This document shows positions 1-8,395 of a stretch of 64,000 nt of DNA, piece after piece. The notes below the pieces were generated by a model that saw only the letters and a program-made list of their open reading frames with translations, searched no databases and had not been told where the DNA came from. The DNA is from JAICSD01 sp963836665. GTDB lineage: Bacteria; Acidobacteriota; Vicinamibacteria; Vicinamibacterales; 2-12-FULL-66-21. The translations under genes were made by a program, and so were the position numbers. The stretch covers positions 62,001-126,000 of the forward strand of contig CAWIKL010000005.1 in the NCBI GenBank assembly GCA_963836665.1. The letters are read 5' to 3'. Each line of letters starts with the position of its first letter. Positions within the stretch are counted from its first letter, which is position 1.

Positions 1-97
1 CAAAGCGCTCGCCAGATGATCGATCCTGTTCAACGTGCCGTGGATCGGGCCACGGCGTCGTCGCAGGCCATTCCTGGATGAACGCGCCGGGAATCAT
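1..97 (-). CDS. AbiEii-type nucleotidyltransferase toxin, N-terminal fragment
   Basis: Only the first 32 codons lie in the window; the gene runs off the left edge. The start (MIPGAFIQEW...PWPD...VEQD) matches the usual opening of AbiEii toxins, which in type IV toxin-antitoxin pairs are nucleotidyltransferases. Its ATG overlaps the antitoxin stop in an ATGA, the classical abiEi-abiEii arrangement. After VEQD the frame reads RSSGERF, whereas the family normally continues with a motif like LIISRAL. Shifting by one base restores IIWRAL, so a one-base deletion near position 25 is likely. Either the toxin is dead or this is a sequence error. Confidence 0.6.
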   Translation of the reverse strand, partial: MIPGAFIQEWPATTPWPDPRHVEQDRSSGERF

Positions 98-918
98 CCG
101 TCAATCTCCACGGGTGCGTTGATGATGAGCTTCCAGTGAGGAGCCTCCTTCGTCGGGCCGGTCGCACGACTGAGCGCAGCGATGTGTTTGACGGAGGGGT
201 CCAGCAACTTCACAGACTTGGCGATCTCGGTGAACGGACGCAACGCCGACGCCTGCCGGCGATGACCGAAGTGTTCGAGCAGGTAGCCAAGTCGCCGCGC
301 GGTCGAATTCTCGTAGCAGGCCGCCGCTTTCGCGAGCTTTCGCACATCGGCCTGTCGGCCGAGATCGTGAACAATCTGGGCGGTGCCGTTGAGGCCGGCG
401 GCATGGTGGAAGTACCGGACCGCATCGAGGAGCACCAGTTCGATGCCGGCGATCTGTGCGAAGCCTGCGTCAGTCTTGAGTTGAGCCAGCCAGACATCGC
501 GATTGGTGCGCCGAAACAGGTCCGGGGCCTGGTAGATGAACTGGACCCGCTGGCGTCCGGCAACAAGCGGCGGAATCTGCTTCGGGACGATGACCTGGAA
601 GACTAGTGCGGCGTGATGCGAGGAGCCGTGAAACGCCGCCGCGCGCAGCAACGAAATACGGTAGTCCACGCCGAGGTGCTTCATCAGCGGGTCAATCCAA
701 CGCGAGGGTTCGGGTGCGCCGGCCGCGCGATCTTCTGGGCGAAGGACGAGATAGAAGCCTCGCTTTGGGCTGAGCAAGCGATGTTTGCCCATCAGCCGTG
801 AGGCGGCCGAGGTGAAAGCTCTGGACGATTGTCCGGTCGCCTTCAGTGCTTCGCTCTTCGCGAAGTACGCGCGACCTCGCGAGAGCTGATTGTCGAGGAA
901 TGCAGCCAAGGGCAGCAT
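94..918 (-). CDS. AbiEi-type antitoxin / transcriptional regulator
   Basis: Antitoxin of a type IV (AbiE) toxin-antitoxin pair; AbiEi proteins repress their own operon through an N-terminal winged helix and neutralise the toxin through the C-terminal domain. The start at 918 (MLPLAAFLDNQLSRGRAYF) is preferred over upstream codons because it begins exactly where the family begins. Residues about 1-60 fit the winged helix (DNQLSRGRAYFAKSEAL, SAASRLMGKHRLLSPKRGFY). RAAGAPEPSRWIDPLMKHLG, the segment containing ISLLRAAAFHG, and FQVIVPK are hallmarks of the C-terminal domain. It is followed directly by the toxin start (ATGA overlap). The locus lies just outside the left repeat of the tRNA-Thr island, so it may belong to a second element inserted in tandem. 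Confidence 0.8.
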   Translation of the reverse strand: MLPLAAFLDNQLSRGRAYFAKSEALKATGQSSRAFTSAASRLMGKHRLLSPKRGFYLVLRPEDRAAGAPEPSRWIDPLMKHLGVDYRISLLRAAAFHGSSHHAALVFQVIVPKQIPPLVAGRQRVQFIYQAPDLFRRTNRDVWLAQLKTDAGFAQIAGIELVLLDAVRYFHHAAGLNGTAQIVHDLGRQADVRKLAKAAACYENSTARRLGYLLEHFGHRRQASALRPFTEIAKSVKLLDPSVKHIAALSRATGPTKEAPHWKLIINAPVEIDG

Positions 919-924
919 TCCCCA

Positions 925-953
925 AGTATATTCGAAAAGACGTGGAATGTGAC
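925..953 (-). promoter_or_regulatory. Putative promoter of the abiE operon
   Basis: On the minus strand a TATACT -10 box (930-925) is preceded at 17 bp by GTCACA (953-948), a weak -35. The -10 box ends only 6 bases before the antitoxin ATG, implying a very short or leaderless transcript. The region is AT-rich compared with its surroundings. Confidence 0.35.
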
Positions 954-999
954 GTATTACATATATGAGTGGGGAAGGTCTGCCGGGGACAATACCCAT

Positions 1000-1490
1000 T
1001 CAGCAGCGATTTCAAGCGACCTGGACGCGCCTCGCGCGCGCGGGCCGGTAACTATGGATCGAGCCGGAAAAACTGACCGCCCGCGGACGCGCAGGCGACG
1101 ATCGCCTCGAGAAAGATGTCGCGTTTTTTCTAGGAAGACTGGAGCCGGCGATCCGGATTGAACGGACGACCTGCTGATTACGAAATAGCAAACATCATCA
1201 GAATTGCTAGATTTTCTAATGATTTTCGAGGTCGAGGATGCAGGCGGATGCGGATTGCTGCACGGCGACGCATCCCAGGCGCATCCGACTTGGGCGCTGA
1301 TCCGACGACAAGAAACCTTCCCATTGGCGTCGATTGGATGACCCGGTCCGGCGTGTCAACGCGTCCGATTTGAACGGCGCGAGTTCGGCTGTCACTCTGA
1401 TCGTGTTCGCAAGGGGAGAGGTCGTTTGCACCAGCGGCGTGTCCATTACGTCGCACGGATTTGACGCCGGAATAGGACCAGGAGCCACCT
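1000..1490. other. Non-coding stretch containing the left island boundary
   Basis: No convincing gene. It holds the 45 bp tRNA-Thr fragment at 1140-1184, followed by an AT-rich patch (about 1185-1220) unlike the surrounding high-GC DNA. Open frames here have no recognisable similarity and poor composition. Confidence 0.5.
1140..1184 (-). repeat. Left attachment-like repeat: 3' half of tRNA-Thr
   Basis: These 45 bases are identical to 16874-16918, the 3' part of the intact tRNA-Thr(CGT), from the anticodon loop through the encoded CCA. Identity stops abruptly on both sides (C versus T on the left, A versus T on the right). This is the classical footprint of a tyrosine-recombinase element integrated in a tRNA anticodon region. 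Confidence 0.8.
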
Positions 1491-2168
1491 ATGAGGAGAC
1501 CACCACCGCCACACCCGAGAGGGACGCCGCGTACACCGGGCTCGGGCCGGCGACGGGGCTCGCTGAACCGAAGAACCATCGAGCTACGCGCGCTACTGGG
1601 GTCGCTCTGCCACGACATCACCTACCAAGACCGACTGCGTCGGGACTTCAGGCTCCGCCGGGTCCACCCCGCCATCGAGAGTCTCGCGTGGGGACACGTC
1701 ATCGGCAAGCCCGCCGAGCGCGTCCAGCTCTCCGCCGACGTGTCGATGAACCAGACGCTCGCCGAGGAGCGTGAATTGTTCGGCCGGCTGAGCGTCGAGC
1801 AACTGGAGGAACTGGCGGCCGATAGCGCGGCGCTCATCGCCAAGGCGAGGCTCATGGCACGCAGCCAGCAGGGTTCGCCCGTCGGAACGCCCTTGCTGGC
1901 CGCGCCGCCGGAGGACAGCGTGAGCAGCGACGCGCCCGGCCCGACGTACGCCGGCGCCGACGTCGCGCGTTCCGGCAACGGGGCGCACCCGGCCGCTGAC
2001 GGCGCTCACGCGCACAGAACCCTGGTGCCAGTCGGCGCCTCGTCGGCGCCTGCCGCCTCCGTGACCGACATCGCGACAGGAGAGCCGGCCGACGAGTCGA
2101 CGTCTCTTGCGGTCAGTGACGAACGGGACGCGGCGCGTGCGAACACCGCTCCGCGAGACATTCCGTGA
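1491..2168 (+). CDS. Hypothetical protein, phage small-terminase-like N-terminus (weak)
   Basis: 225 aa, preceded by an AGGAG ribosome site 8 bases upstream of the ATG. The N-terminus is strongly basic and proline/glycine rich (RGTPRTPGSGRRRG), followed by SLNRRTIELRALLGSL and RVHPAIESLAWGHVIGKP. It resembles small DNA-packaging or DUF5681-like proteins that begin with a GRPxGSxNK-type patch and often lie in phage or island DNA. Residues about 140-225 are low-complexity Ala/Ser/Asp-rich with no fold visible. The function is not established; the resemblance is from memory of the motif only. Confidence 0.5.
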   Translation: MRRPPPPHPRGTPRTPGSGRRRGSLNRRTIELRALLGSLCHDITYQDRLRRDFRLRRVHPAIESLAWGHVIGKPAERVQLSADVSMNQTLAEERELFGRLSVEQLEELAADSAALIAKARLMARSQQGSPVGTPLLAAPPEDSVSSDAPGPTYAGADVARSGNGAHPAADGAHAHRTLVPVGASSAPAASVTDIATGEPADESTSLAVSDERDAARANTAPRDIP

Positions 2169-2172
2169 CGAC

Positions 2173-2431
2173 GTGAGCCGAACTGACCTGCACGACGCGC
2201 TCGTGGCGGGCGAGGCGGGCATTCTTTCGACAGCTGAAGCAGATGGAACGAGGCTTGCTCTGCCTTCGGTCCAGCCGATACAGCGGAGCGCCGGCGATCC
2301 GTGCAACTCATGATGCTGCAGGACTTCGGTGGCGGTACGAACTTGGGGCACCGTTCGGGGGATTCAATAGCGCCCCCAAGTGGAGGCGACTCCTCCGGGA
2401 TTTCGGAGCCGCGTTGACGCCCAGCGTCTGA
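2173..2431 (+). pseudogene. Small frameshifted hypothetical gene
   Basis: A GTG at 2173 opens SRTDLHDALVAGEAG; removing one base near 2220 lets it continue as FFRQLKQMERGLLCLRSSR and on to LLRDFGAALTPSV, stopping at 2431. Joined, this is an 86-residue basic protein sitting 4 bases after the previous stop and 15 before the next start. I do not recognise a family. The reconstruction depends on an assumed single-base insertion. Confidence 0.3.
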
Positions 2432-2446
2432 TGGAGCGTCATCGGC

Positions 2447-3313
2447 ATGAAGGGCCACCGGATGTGCGAGCGCCGCTTCGTTGCGTACGGTGTGCGGATC
2501 GGACTCCGCGTCGAGTGTCGCTCGCTACTCGACACGCTCGCACAGGATCCGGCAGGCGTGCCTCTGCCGTTCGGGTGGAGCGCGGTTGAAGACCACGAGC
2601 CAGAGGCTTCGGTGTCGATTCGCTATGACCTTCTGAGCAATGTAACAGGTGGAGCGTACCCGTCATTCCGCCTGTATGTCGGAATGAACCTGGTCGCGGA
2701 AGCGCGCCGATTGACGGAGGTCTGGTTGGCGCTGGCAACACACGCGGAGCCCTTCGTCGCGGAGCGCGCGCCGGACCACCTCTTCGTACACGCGGGTGTG
2801 GTTGGCTGGGAAGGCCGCGCTATCGTCATGCCGGGCGCCAGCTTCGCCGGCAAGACAACGCTCGTCCAGGCGTGGCTCGCGGCGGGTGCCACGTACTACT
2901 CCGATGAGTTCGCGGTTCTTGATCGCGCCGGCAGGGTGCATCCGTTCGCCCGTCCATTGGCGATCCGGGACGGCTCGACCGCGTTGAATAGCCGCGTGTC
3001 GGCCGCGGCGCTGGGCGCCGAGACCGGGACGACACCGCTGCCGATCGGACTCGTCCTTGAGACCTCGTACCGCGCTGGTGCTCGCTGGCGACCACGCCGC
3101 TTGACGGCCGCCTCCACGCTGCTCGCGCTGATGCGCCACACGGTCGCCGCGCGAGGCAACCCGGCGCACTCCATGCCCATTCTGAAGCAGGCCGTCGGCA
3201 GTGGCACGGCGTTCGCCGGTCTGCGCGGCGAAGCACGCCCGCTGGTGTCCGCAGTTCTCAGCCAGGTCCGACTGCCCATGCGGTCCACGCTGCTACCACA
3301 AGGATCGATCTGA
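2447..3313 (+). CDS. HprK-related (HPr kinase-like) ATP-binding protein
   Basis: 288 aa. DHLFVHAGVVGWEGRAIVMPG leads into a P-loop, GASFAGKTT (residues 130-138), then YYSDEFAVLD and HPFARPLAIRD. These are the hallmarks of HPr-kinase-related proteins that accompany PqqD-like proteins and NTP_transf_5 nucleotidyltransferases; true HPr kinase phosphorylates a serine on HPr. There is no HPr or PTS gene nearby, so the substrate is unknown; the neighbouring PqqD-domain protein is the obvious candidate partner. Its stop overlaps the next start by one base (TGATG), indicating translational coupling. An in-frame ATG at 2462 is a possible alternative start. Confidence 0.75.
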   Translation: MKGHRMCERRFVAYGVRIGLRVECRSLLDTLAQDPAGVPLPFGWSAVEDHEPEASVSIRYDLLSNVTGGAYPSFRLYVGMNLVAEARRLTEVWLALATHAEPFVAERAPDHLFVHAGVVGWEGRAIVMPGASFAGKTTLVQAWLAAGATYYSDEFAVLDRAGRVHPFARPLAIRDGSTALNSRVSAAALGAETGTTPLPIGLVLETSYRAGARWRPRRLTAASTLLALMRHTVAARGNPAHSMPILKQAVGSGTAFAGLRGEARPLVSAVLSQVRLPMRSTLLPQGSI

Positions 3314-6168
3314 TGTATCCACGACAATCTTCCACCACGCACACGGAGCAACTGGGCGACGAAGCGTCGGTCTACGATTGGGCCCGCGCGCAGGTGCACG
3401 CGCTCAACCCGACCGCCGCCTTCGTCTGGCGGCGGTGTGACGGCGCGACGAATCCTGACGCGATCGCGGCTGCTTTGCGCCGGGAGAGAGGTACCCCCGA
3501 GGCCGATGCGGTCGTCGCCCTCACCCTCACGCAACTCGCGCGCCTTCATTTGCTGGAGCTGCCGATCGAGTCGCGCGGCGATCGACCGGCAACCACTCGG
3601 CGTTGGCTCCTCGGCCGCGGCGTGGCCGCGGCGATGCTCCCAGCGATCTACTCGATCGTGGCGCCGTCTCCCGTCGAGGCTCAGTCGCCGGGGCCTGCCC
3701 CGACACTGACGAGCGTCGCGCCGAATCAAGGCGTCCGTGGCACTAGCGTAGCGGTCACGCTGGCGGGCACCCATTTCGTCGTCGGCGGCACGACGGTGAC
3801 TGTCGCCGGTGGCGGCGTGACCGTCACCAACGTCATCGTGAGCAGCGGCACGTCGCGGACCCTCGCTGTGAGCACCGGTACGTCGCTGACCGCCACCTTT
3901 GTGCTCGATCCGACCGCGGCTGAAGGTCCCCGCTCGGTGACGGTCACGACCGCCGGCGGGACGAGCGGCGCCCAAACCTTCACGATCAATCTGCCGGCGG
4001 CGGGCGCGCCCACGCTGACCAGCCTCTCGCCGAATCAAGGCATCCAGGGCATCACGGTGGCGGTCGTCCTCACGGGGACGAACTTCGTCGCCGGCGCTAC
4101 GGCCGTGAACGTCAGCGGTGGTAGCGGCGTGACGGTCGGCTCCATCGTCGTGAGCAGCAGCACGTCGCTGACCGCCAACTTCGTGCTTGATTTTACCGCG
4201 ACCGGTCCCCGCTCGGTGACGGTCACGACGGCCGCCGGAACCAGCGGCGCGCAAACCTTCACGGTCAATCCGCCGCCGGCGGGTGCCCCGACGCTGACCG
4301 GCGTCGCACCCAATCAAGGCATCCAGGGCACCACGGTGGCGGTCACGCTGACGGGCACGAACTTCATCGTCGGCGCCACGACGGTGAACATCGGCGGTGG
4401 CGGCGTGACCGTCAACAGCGTGGTCGTCGGCAGCACGACGTCACTGACCGCGAACTTCGTGCTCGATCCGACCGCGGCGGCCGGTGCTCGCACGGTGACG
4501 GTCACGACGGCCATCGGGAGCAGCGGATCGCGGATCTTCACGGTCAGCCTGTCACCGCCGGGCGCTCCAACGCTGACCAGCGTCACACCGAATGAAGGCA
4601 TCCAGGGCACCACGCTGGCGGTCACGTTGACGGGCACGAACTTCATCGTCGGCGCGACGACGGTGACCGTCTCCGGCGGCGGTGTGACGGTCATCAACGT
4701 CACGGTCAACAACCGTGCAGTGAGTACTGGGACGTCGCTGGACGCGAGCTTCGTGCTCGATCCCGCGGCGGCGACCGGCGCACGCTCGGTGACGGTGACG
4801 ACGGCCGCCGGGACCAGCGGCGCACAGACCTTCACGATCAATCCGCCGCCGGGACCCGGCACGCCGACGCTGACGAGCGTCGCGCCAAATCAGGGTCTCC
4901 AGGGTGCGACGGTGGCGGTCACGCTGACGGGCACGAATTTCGTCGCCGGCGCCACGACGGTGAACGTCAGCGGTGGCGGTGTGACCGTCACCAACGTCGT
5001 CGTGGGCAGCAGTACGTCGCTGACCGCCAACTTCGTGCTCGATCCGGCTGCCGTTGTTGGTCCTCGCACGGTGACGGTCACCACGGCCGGCGGGACCAGT
5101 GGACCGCAGGGCTTCACCGTCACACTGCCACCGCCCACGCTGACGAGCGTCTCGCCGAATCAAGGTATCCGGGGCGCGACCGTGGCGGTCACGCTGGCGG
5201 GCACCAATTTCGTCGCTGGCGCCACGACGGTCGCGGTTGCCGGTGGCGGCGTGACAGTCACCAACGTCGCAGTCGGTAGCAGTACATCGCTGACGGCCAG
5301 TTTCGTACTCGATCTGGCCGCGGCCGCGGGTCCTCGTACAGTGACGGTCACCACGGCCGGCGGAACAAGCGCGGCGCAAACCTTCACGATCAATCTACCG
5401 ACGCCCGGTTCCACGACGTTCACCTACACCGGCGGTTCGCAGACGTTTGTGGTTCCCGTCGGCGTGATAAACATCACGATTCTGGCGGCAGGCGCGGAGG
5501 GCGGTTTCGGCGGCGTGACGGTCGGCGGCATACCTGGGCTGGGCGGTCGGACCACGGCGACCGTGGCCGTCACGCCTGGCGCGTCGCTCACCGTGCTTGT
5601 CGGTGGCAAGGGCCAAGATGGTCGACCCGATTTTGTGACGGGCGGTGGGTTCAACGGAGGCGGCGACAGCACGGGAGACGGGGGCGGCGGCGGCGGCGCG
5701 TCGAGCGTGCGCGATGGGGCCACTCCGCTTGTGGTCGTCGGCGGCGGCGGGGGCGGCGGCGCTGAATCCGGGGGCGTGCCTCCCGCCGGCGGGAACGGCG
5801 GCGCCGGCGGTGGTCTCACGGCCGCTTCTGGCGTCGGCCCGGCCCAGGGCGGAGGGGCTGGCGGCGGAGGCACGCAGACCGCCGGCGGCGCCGGGGGCGC
5901 CAAGTCCAGCCTCAGCGGCATCGACGGGACTGCTGGCGCATCGGTTCAGGGTGGAACCGGTGGCGCCCACCAGCAGCCAGGAGTCATCGGAGGCGGCGGT
6001 GGGGGTGGCGGCTACTTTGGCGGTGGGGGCGGCGGTGGCGGCAATCCGAGCGCCTCGGGCGGTGGGGGTGGCGGGGGCGGCTCGTCCTTCGCGGCGCCCG
6101 GCGCGACGGCTGTTCTGCATGAGCAAGGGGTGAAAGCGTCTTACGGTGTGGTGACGATTTCGTGGTAG
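3313..6168 (+). CDS. PqqD-domain protein fused to six IPT/TIG repeats and a glycine-rich domain
   Basis: 951 aa, an unusual architecture. Residues about 10-84 are PqqD-like (HALNPTAAFVWRRCDGA, then LARLHLLELP), the fold known as a peptide chaperone in RiPP modification. Residues 94-125 look like an internal Tat-type signal: TRRWLLGRG, a hydrophobic stretch (AAAMLPAIYSIV) and a VEAQS cleavage-like site. Six IPT/TIG immunoglobulin-like repeats start at residues 130, 233, 326, 419, 518 and 608, each opening with a PTLTSVAPNQG-like motif. Residues about 700-951 are a glycine-rich domain with long Gly runs, like the Gly_rich family of surface proteins. It is coupled to the HprK-like gene upstream and followed 42 bases later by a nucleotidyltransferase. 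If the signal works, the repeats would be exported or displayed while PqqD stays cytoplasmic; this is inference. Confidence 0.75.
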   Translation: MYPRQSSTTHTEQLGDEASVYDWARAQVHALNPTAAFVWRRCDGATNPDAIAAALRRERGTPEADAVVALTLTQLARLHLLELPIESRGDRPATTRRWLLGRGVAAAMLPAIYSIVAPSPVEAQSPGPAPTLTSVAPNQGVRGTSVAVTLAGTHFVVGGTTVTVAGGGVTVTNVIVSSGTSRTLAVSTGTSLTATFVLDPTAAEGPRSVTVTTAGGTSGAQTFTINLPAAGAPTLTSLSPNQGIQGITVAVVLTGTNFVAGATAVNVSGGSGVTVGSIVVSSSTSLTANFVLDFTATGPRSVTVTTAAGTSGAQTFTVNPPPAGAPTLTGVAPNQGIQGTTVAVTLTGTNFIVGATTVNIGGGGVTVNSVVVGSTTSLTANFVLDPTAAAGARTVTVTTAIGSSGSRIFTVSLSPPGAPTLTSVTPNEGIQGTTLAVTLTGTNFIVGATTVTVSGGGVTVINVTVNNRAVSTGTSLDASFVLDPAAATGARSVTVTTAAGTSGAQTFTINPPPGPGTPTLTSVAPNQGLQGATVAVTLTGTNFVAGATTVNVSGGGVTVTNVVVGSSTSLTANFVLDPAAVVGPRTVTVTTAGGTSGPQGFTVTLPPPTLTSVSPNQGIRGATVAVTLAGTNFVAGATTVAVAGGGVTVTNVAVGSSTSLTASFVLDLAAAAGPRTVTVTTAGGTSAAQTFTINLPTPGSTTFTYTGGSQTFVVPVGVINITILAAGAEGGFGGVTVGGIPGLGGRTTATVAVTPGASLTVLVGGKGQDGRPDFVTGGGFNGGGDSTGDGGGGGGASSVRDGATPLVVVGGGGGGGAESGGVPPAGGNGGAGGGLTAASGVGPAQGGGAGGGGTQTAGGAGGAKSSLSGIDGTAGASVQGGTGGAHQQPGVIGGGGGGGGYFGGGGGGGGNPSASGGGGGGGGSSFAAPGATAVLHEQGVKASYGVVTISW
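3700..5400 (+). repeat. Six tandem IPT/TIG-coding repeats
   Basis: In-frame coding repeats starting near 3700, 4009, 4288, 4567, 4864 and 5134; units are 89-103 codons. DNA similarity is high (recurrent ACGCTGACGAGCGTC and GTGACGGTCACGAC blocks), suggesting recent internal duplication or gene conversion. Such repeats can expand or contract, and can collapse in assembly. Confidence 0.8.
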
Positions 6169-6210
6169 CTCCCTGAAGCCGCTCGGATCACCTGCGCACG
6201 ATGGGAGTCG

Positions 6211-7350
6211 ATGTCGACGCTGCATGACGGAGTGTTCCGGTTCTTGTCGCTCTGTGCGGCGCCGCCCGGATCTTCGGCGGTCGAAGAACGGCTCCCGTCC
6301 GCGTTGGCAATAGTCCCGTCGTTTGACGAGCTTGCGCTCGCTGCGGAACAGCACGGCTTGGAACCGCTCGTGCTCGCACACATCGAGCGGACAGGCCTGG
6401 CAATTCCCGCAACCGTCCGTGATCGTCTCCGGGCAAGATGGACGCAGCACGCGCACGCGTCGGCAGTCCGGGCAAGGGTGGTCGCTGACGTCGCCCACGC
6501 GATGGCGCAGGCGCGCGTGCCGTGGCTCGTGCTGAAGGGCGCGGCGCTCGCCCATCTGGTGTACGCCGATCCACGGCTCCGGCCGATGCGCGATGTCGAT
6601 CTGCTCGTCCGCAAGTCAGACGTCGGACGTGTGTGCGACGTCTTGACGCGCTGCGGCTTCAGTCCAGGCGGCATTGCTGTCACGGCGCGTCACCACCACG
6701 TGCAGGCGATGGCGAAGACGGTGGAGGGGGCGACCGTCACCATCGAGCTGCACCACGAGCTGTTGGCGCGAACACCGTTCGTCGCCCGGCGAGACTACGA
6801 CGACCTGATTCGCGGGTCGCAGCCGTTCGACTGGGGCGGCATGACCTGTCGGACGCTCGGGCGCGAAGACATGCTGTGGCACGTGTATGCCCATGCGTTC
6901 GTGATCTACACGCTGCGCCCCGGCGCCATCCGACTGCTGTCGGTCGCCGACCTCTCGCACGCCACCGAGGCGTGGATCGATCAGATGGATTGGACGCGGC
7001 TCAGACGAAAATACGGCCGCCTGCTGCGTGCGCTGCACGTCCTTGATGATTTGGTGCCGTGGTCACCGCACGTCACAGAGGTGTTACGCGCACAGGTGGA
7101 GCGTCCGGCCATCACCGCCCGGGCCTATCCGATCGATTCAGATCCTGAATGGTCCGTGGGGCTGATGCCGGACGTGCTCTGGCCGCCGGAGTGGTGGTTC
7201 CGGATGCGATACGGCATCACCACGTGGCCTCGCTGGGTCTGGTTTCGTCTCGCCGGCCACCCCGCGCGTCTCGTGCTCTCCGCAGGACGGGCCGTCGCGA
7301 CGCGCCTGCCGAGATGGTCCGGACTGCGTAGGATGGATTCGTCCGCCTGA
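6211..7350 (+). CDS. NTP_transf_5 family nucleotidyltransferase
   Basis: 379 aa. The signature is VPWLVLKGAALAHL followed by RLRPMRDVDLLV (residues 103-133), with D128 and D130 as the likely metal-binding pair of a nucleotidyltransferase fold. This uncharacterised family recurs next to HprK-related kinases and PqqD-like proteins, exactly as here; its substrate is unknown. The C-terminal third (from about residue 210) is helical with many Trp and Arg and shows no second domain I recognise. It starts 42 bases after the PqqD/IPT gene on the same strand, so it is probably in one operon. Confidence 0.75.
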   Translation: MSTLHDGVFRFLSLCAAPPGSSAVEERLPSALAIVPSFDELALAAEQHGLEPLVLAHIERTGLAIPATVRDRLRARWTQHAHASAVRARVVADVAHAMAQARVPWLVLKGAALAHLVYADPRLRPMRDVDLLVRKSDVGRVCDVLTRCGFSPGGIAVTARHHHVQAMAKTVEGATVTIELHHELLARTPFVARRDYDDLIRGSQPFDWGGMTCRTLGREDMLWHVYAHAFVIYTLRPGAIRLLSVADLSHATEAWIDQMDWTRLRRKYGRLLRALHVLDDLVPWSPHVTEVLRAQVERPAITARAYPIDSDPEWSVGLMPDVLWPPEWWFRMRYGITTWPRWVWFRLAGHPARLVLSAGRAVATRLPRWSGLRRMDSSA

Positions 7351-7774
7351 CTGGGACGTCTGCAGCTCCGTGAACGACTCCATTGCAGTCGAAGATAGAA
7401 CTGGGGCTTGGCGACACCGTCGATGAAAAGCGCTTGGTCGACGCTTCTCCCATGGTGACAGCGGGCCACCATTCCTCCGCCCGTAACGGACGCAGGACAG
7501 CGCAGGGCTCTCTGCCTCCGTAGGCGAGCCCGGCCGACAGTCTCACGCAGCAACTCGTACGTTTCTCCGGTTCAGCGTTCGTACGGATCTCGCGTTCCCG
7601 CTGGGGAATCGAACCCGTGTCCCGCGGGACGCATACGAGGCGGCAAAATCAACTCCTTGTGCCATAACCCCGCTCCCTCCGATCTCGCGTGATGCTGCAG
7701 GCCTCGCCAGCCGCAGCCGAGATATGCTGGGCAGCCTACTGATCGTTAGCCGGACAAACTGACGCGGAGACGTG
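7351..7774. other. Non-coding stretch with a degenerate tRNA-like sequence
   Basis: No gene seen. On the minus strand 7673-7600 has a tRNA-like order: GCGGGGT at the 5' end, a possible 7-base loop CTCGTAT, a GGTTCGATTCC T-loop block and CCCCAGC at the 3' end. The acceptor and T stems have mismatches, so it is at best a tRNA remnant. The rest shows nothing recognisable. Confidence 0.35.
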
Positions 7775-8395
7775 ATGACACACGCAAACGCCCAAGCAGC
7801 GATGACGGGGGCGCTTCTGCTTGTCCTGGTCGCTGCCAATTCAGGAGTACCAGTGCGGGAGACGCCCTCACCGGAATATCTCCTGACAACCGGTCGCGCC
7901 GGCAAAGTCGAGTTGGGCACGACCGTTGACGAGATGTATAAACTCTTTGGCCGCGAGAACGTGCGGCTGGTGGATCTGTTCAAGGAGGGTCTGTTTTCTC
8001 CCGCACTGCAGGTTAAGCTCGCTGGCACAACGGTGCCCGGAATGGTCACCGACATCCGCGAGTGGCCCTGCGGCGAGTTCTCCGTGTGAGGCATCGAGGT
8101 TCGCGATGCTCGGTTCCGAACGAAGGAGGGCTTTGGCGTGGGCTCAACCGCCGGCGACGTGCGACGATCATATTCATTCACGATCAGCGAGGCAGAAGGC
8201 GCGCACGCGGCCGTCGTTGACGTGCTGAGGATGTCCTTCTCGCTCACGCGCGAAGGGCCGGTCGACCAACAACGTGTGACCTCCGTGTGGATCTGGCCGG
8301 ATCCAGAGGCAGTTCGCAAGAGGAGATGTCCAGGACGCGGATCGATACGATTTTCATCGTGTCATCGGACGGCGCAGCGTAGCACGGCCGCGTGA
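7775..8395 (+). pseudogene. Small secreted protein gene with an internal in-frame TGA
   Basis: Starts at ATG 7775 behind GGAGA and encodes a signal-peptide-like N-terminus (MTGALLLVLVAANSG). A first segment contains LGTTVDEMYKLFGRENVRLV and ends in CGEFSV at TGA 8087-8089. The same frame continues without a break as GIEVRDARFRTKEG, VGSTAGDVRRSY and VTSVWIWPDPEAV to 8395. The segments read as one protein of about 206 residues in which a TGG or similar codon became TGA. There is no SECIS-like hairpin or selenoenzyme motif after this TGA. The family is unknown to me. Confidence 0.5.

Noticed and set aside
3700..5400. Tandem DNA repeats resembling a CRISPR or satellite array
   Set aside because: The units are about 270-310 bp, in frame, and encode IPT/TIG domains within one long gene; there are no short palindromic repeats with unique spacers.
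8087..8089. TGA read as selenocysteine in the small secreted protein
   Set aside because: No SECIS-like stem-loop follows and the family has no redox motif; a nonsense change is simpler.
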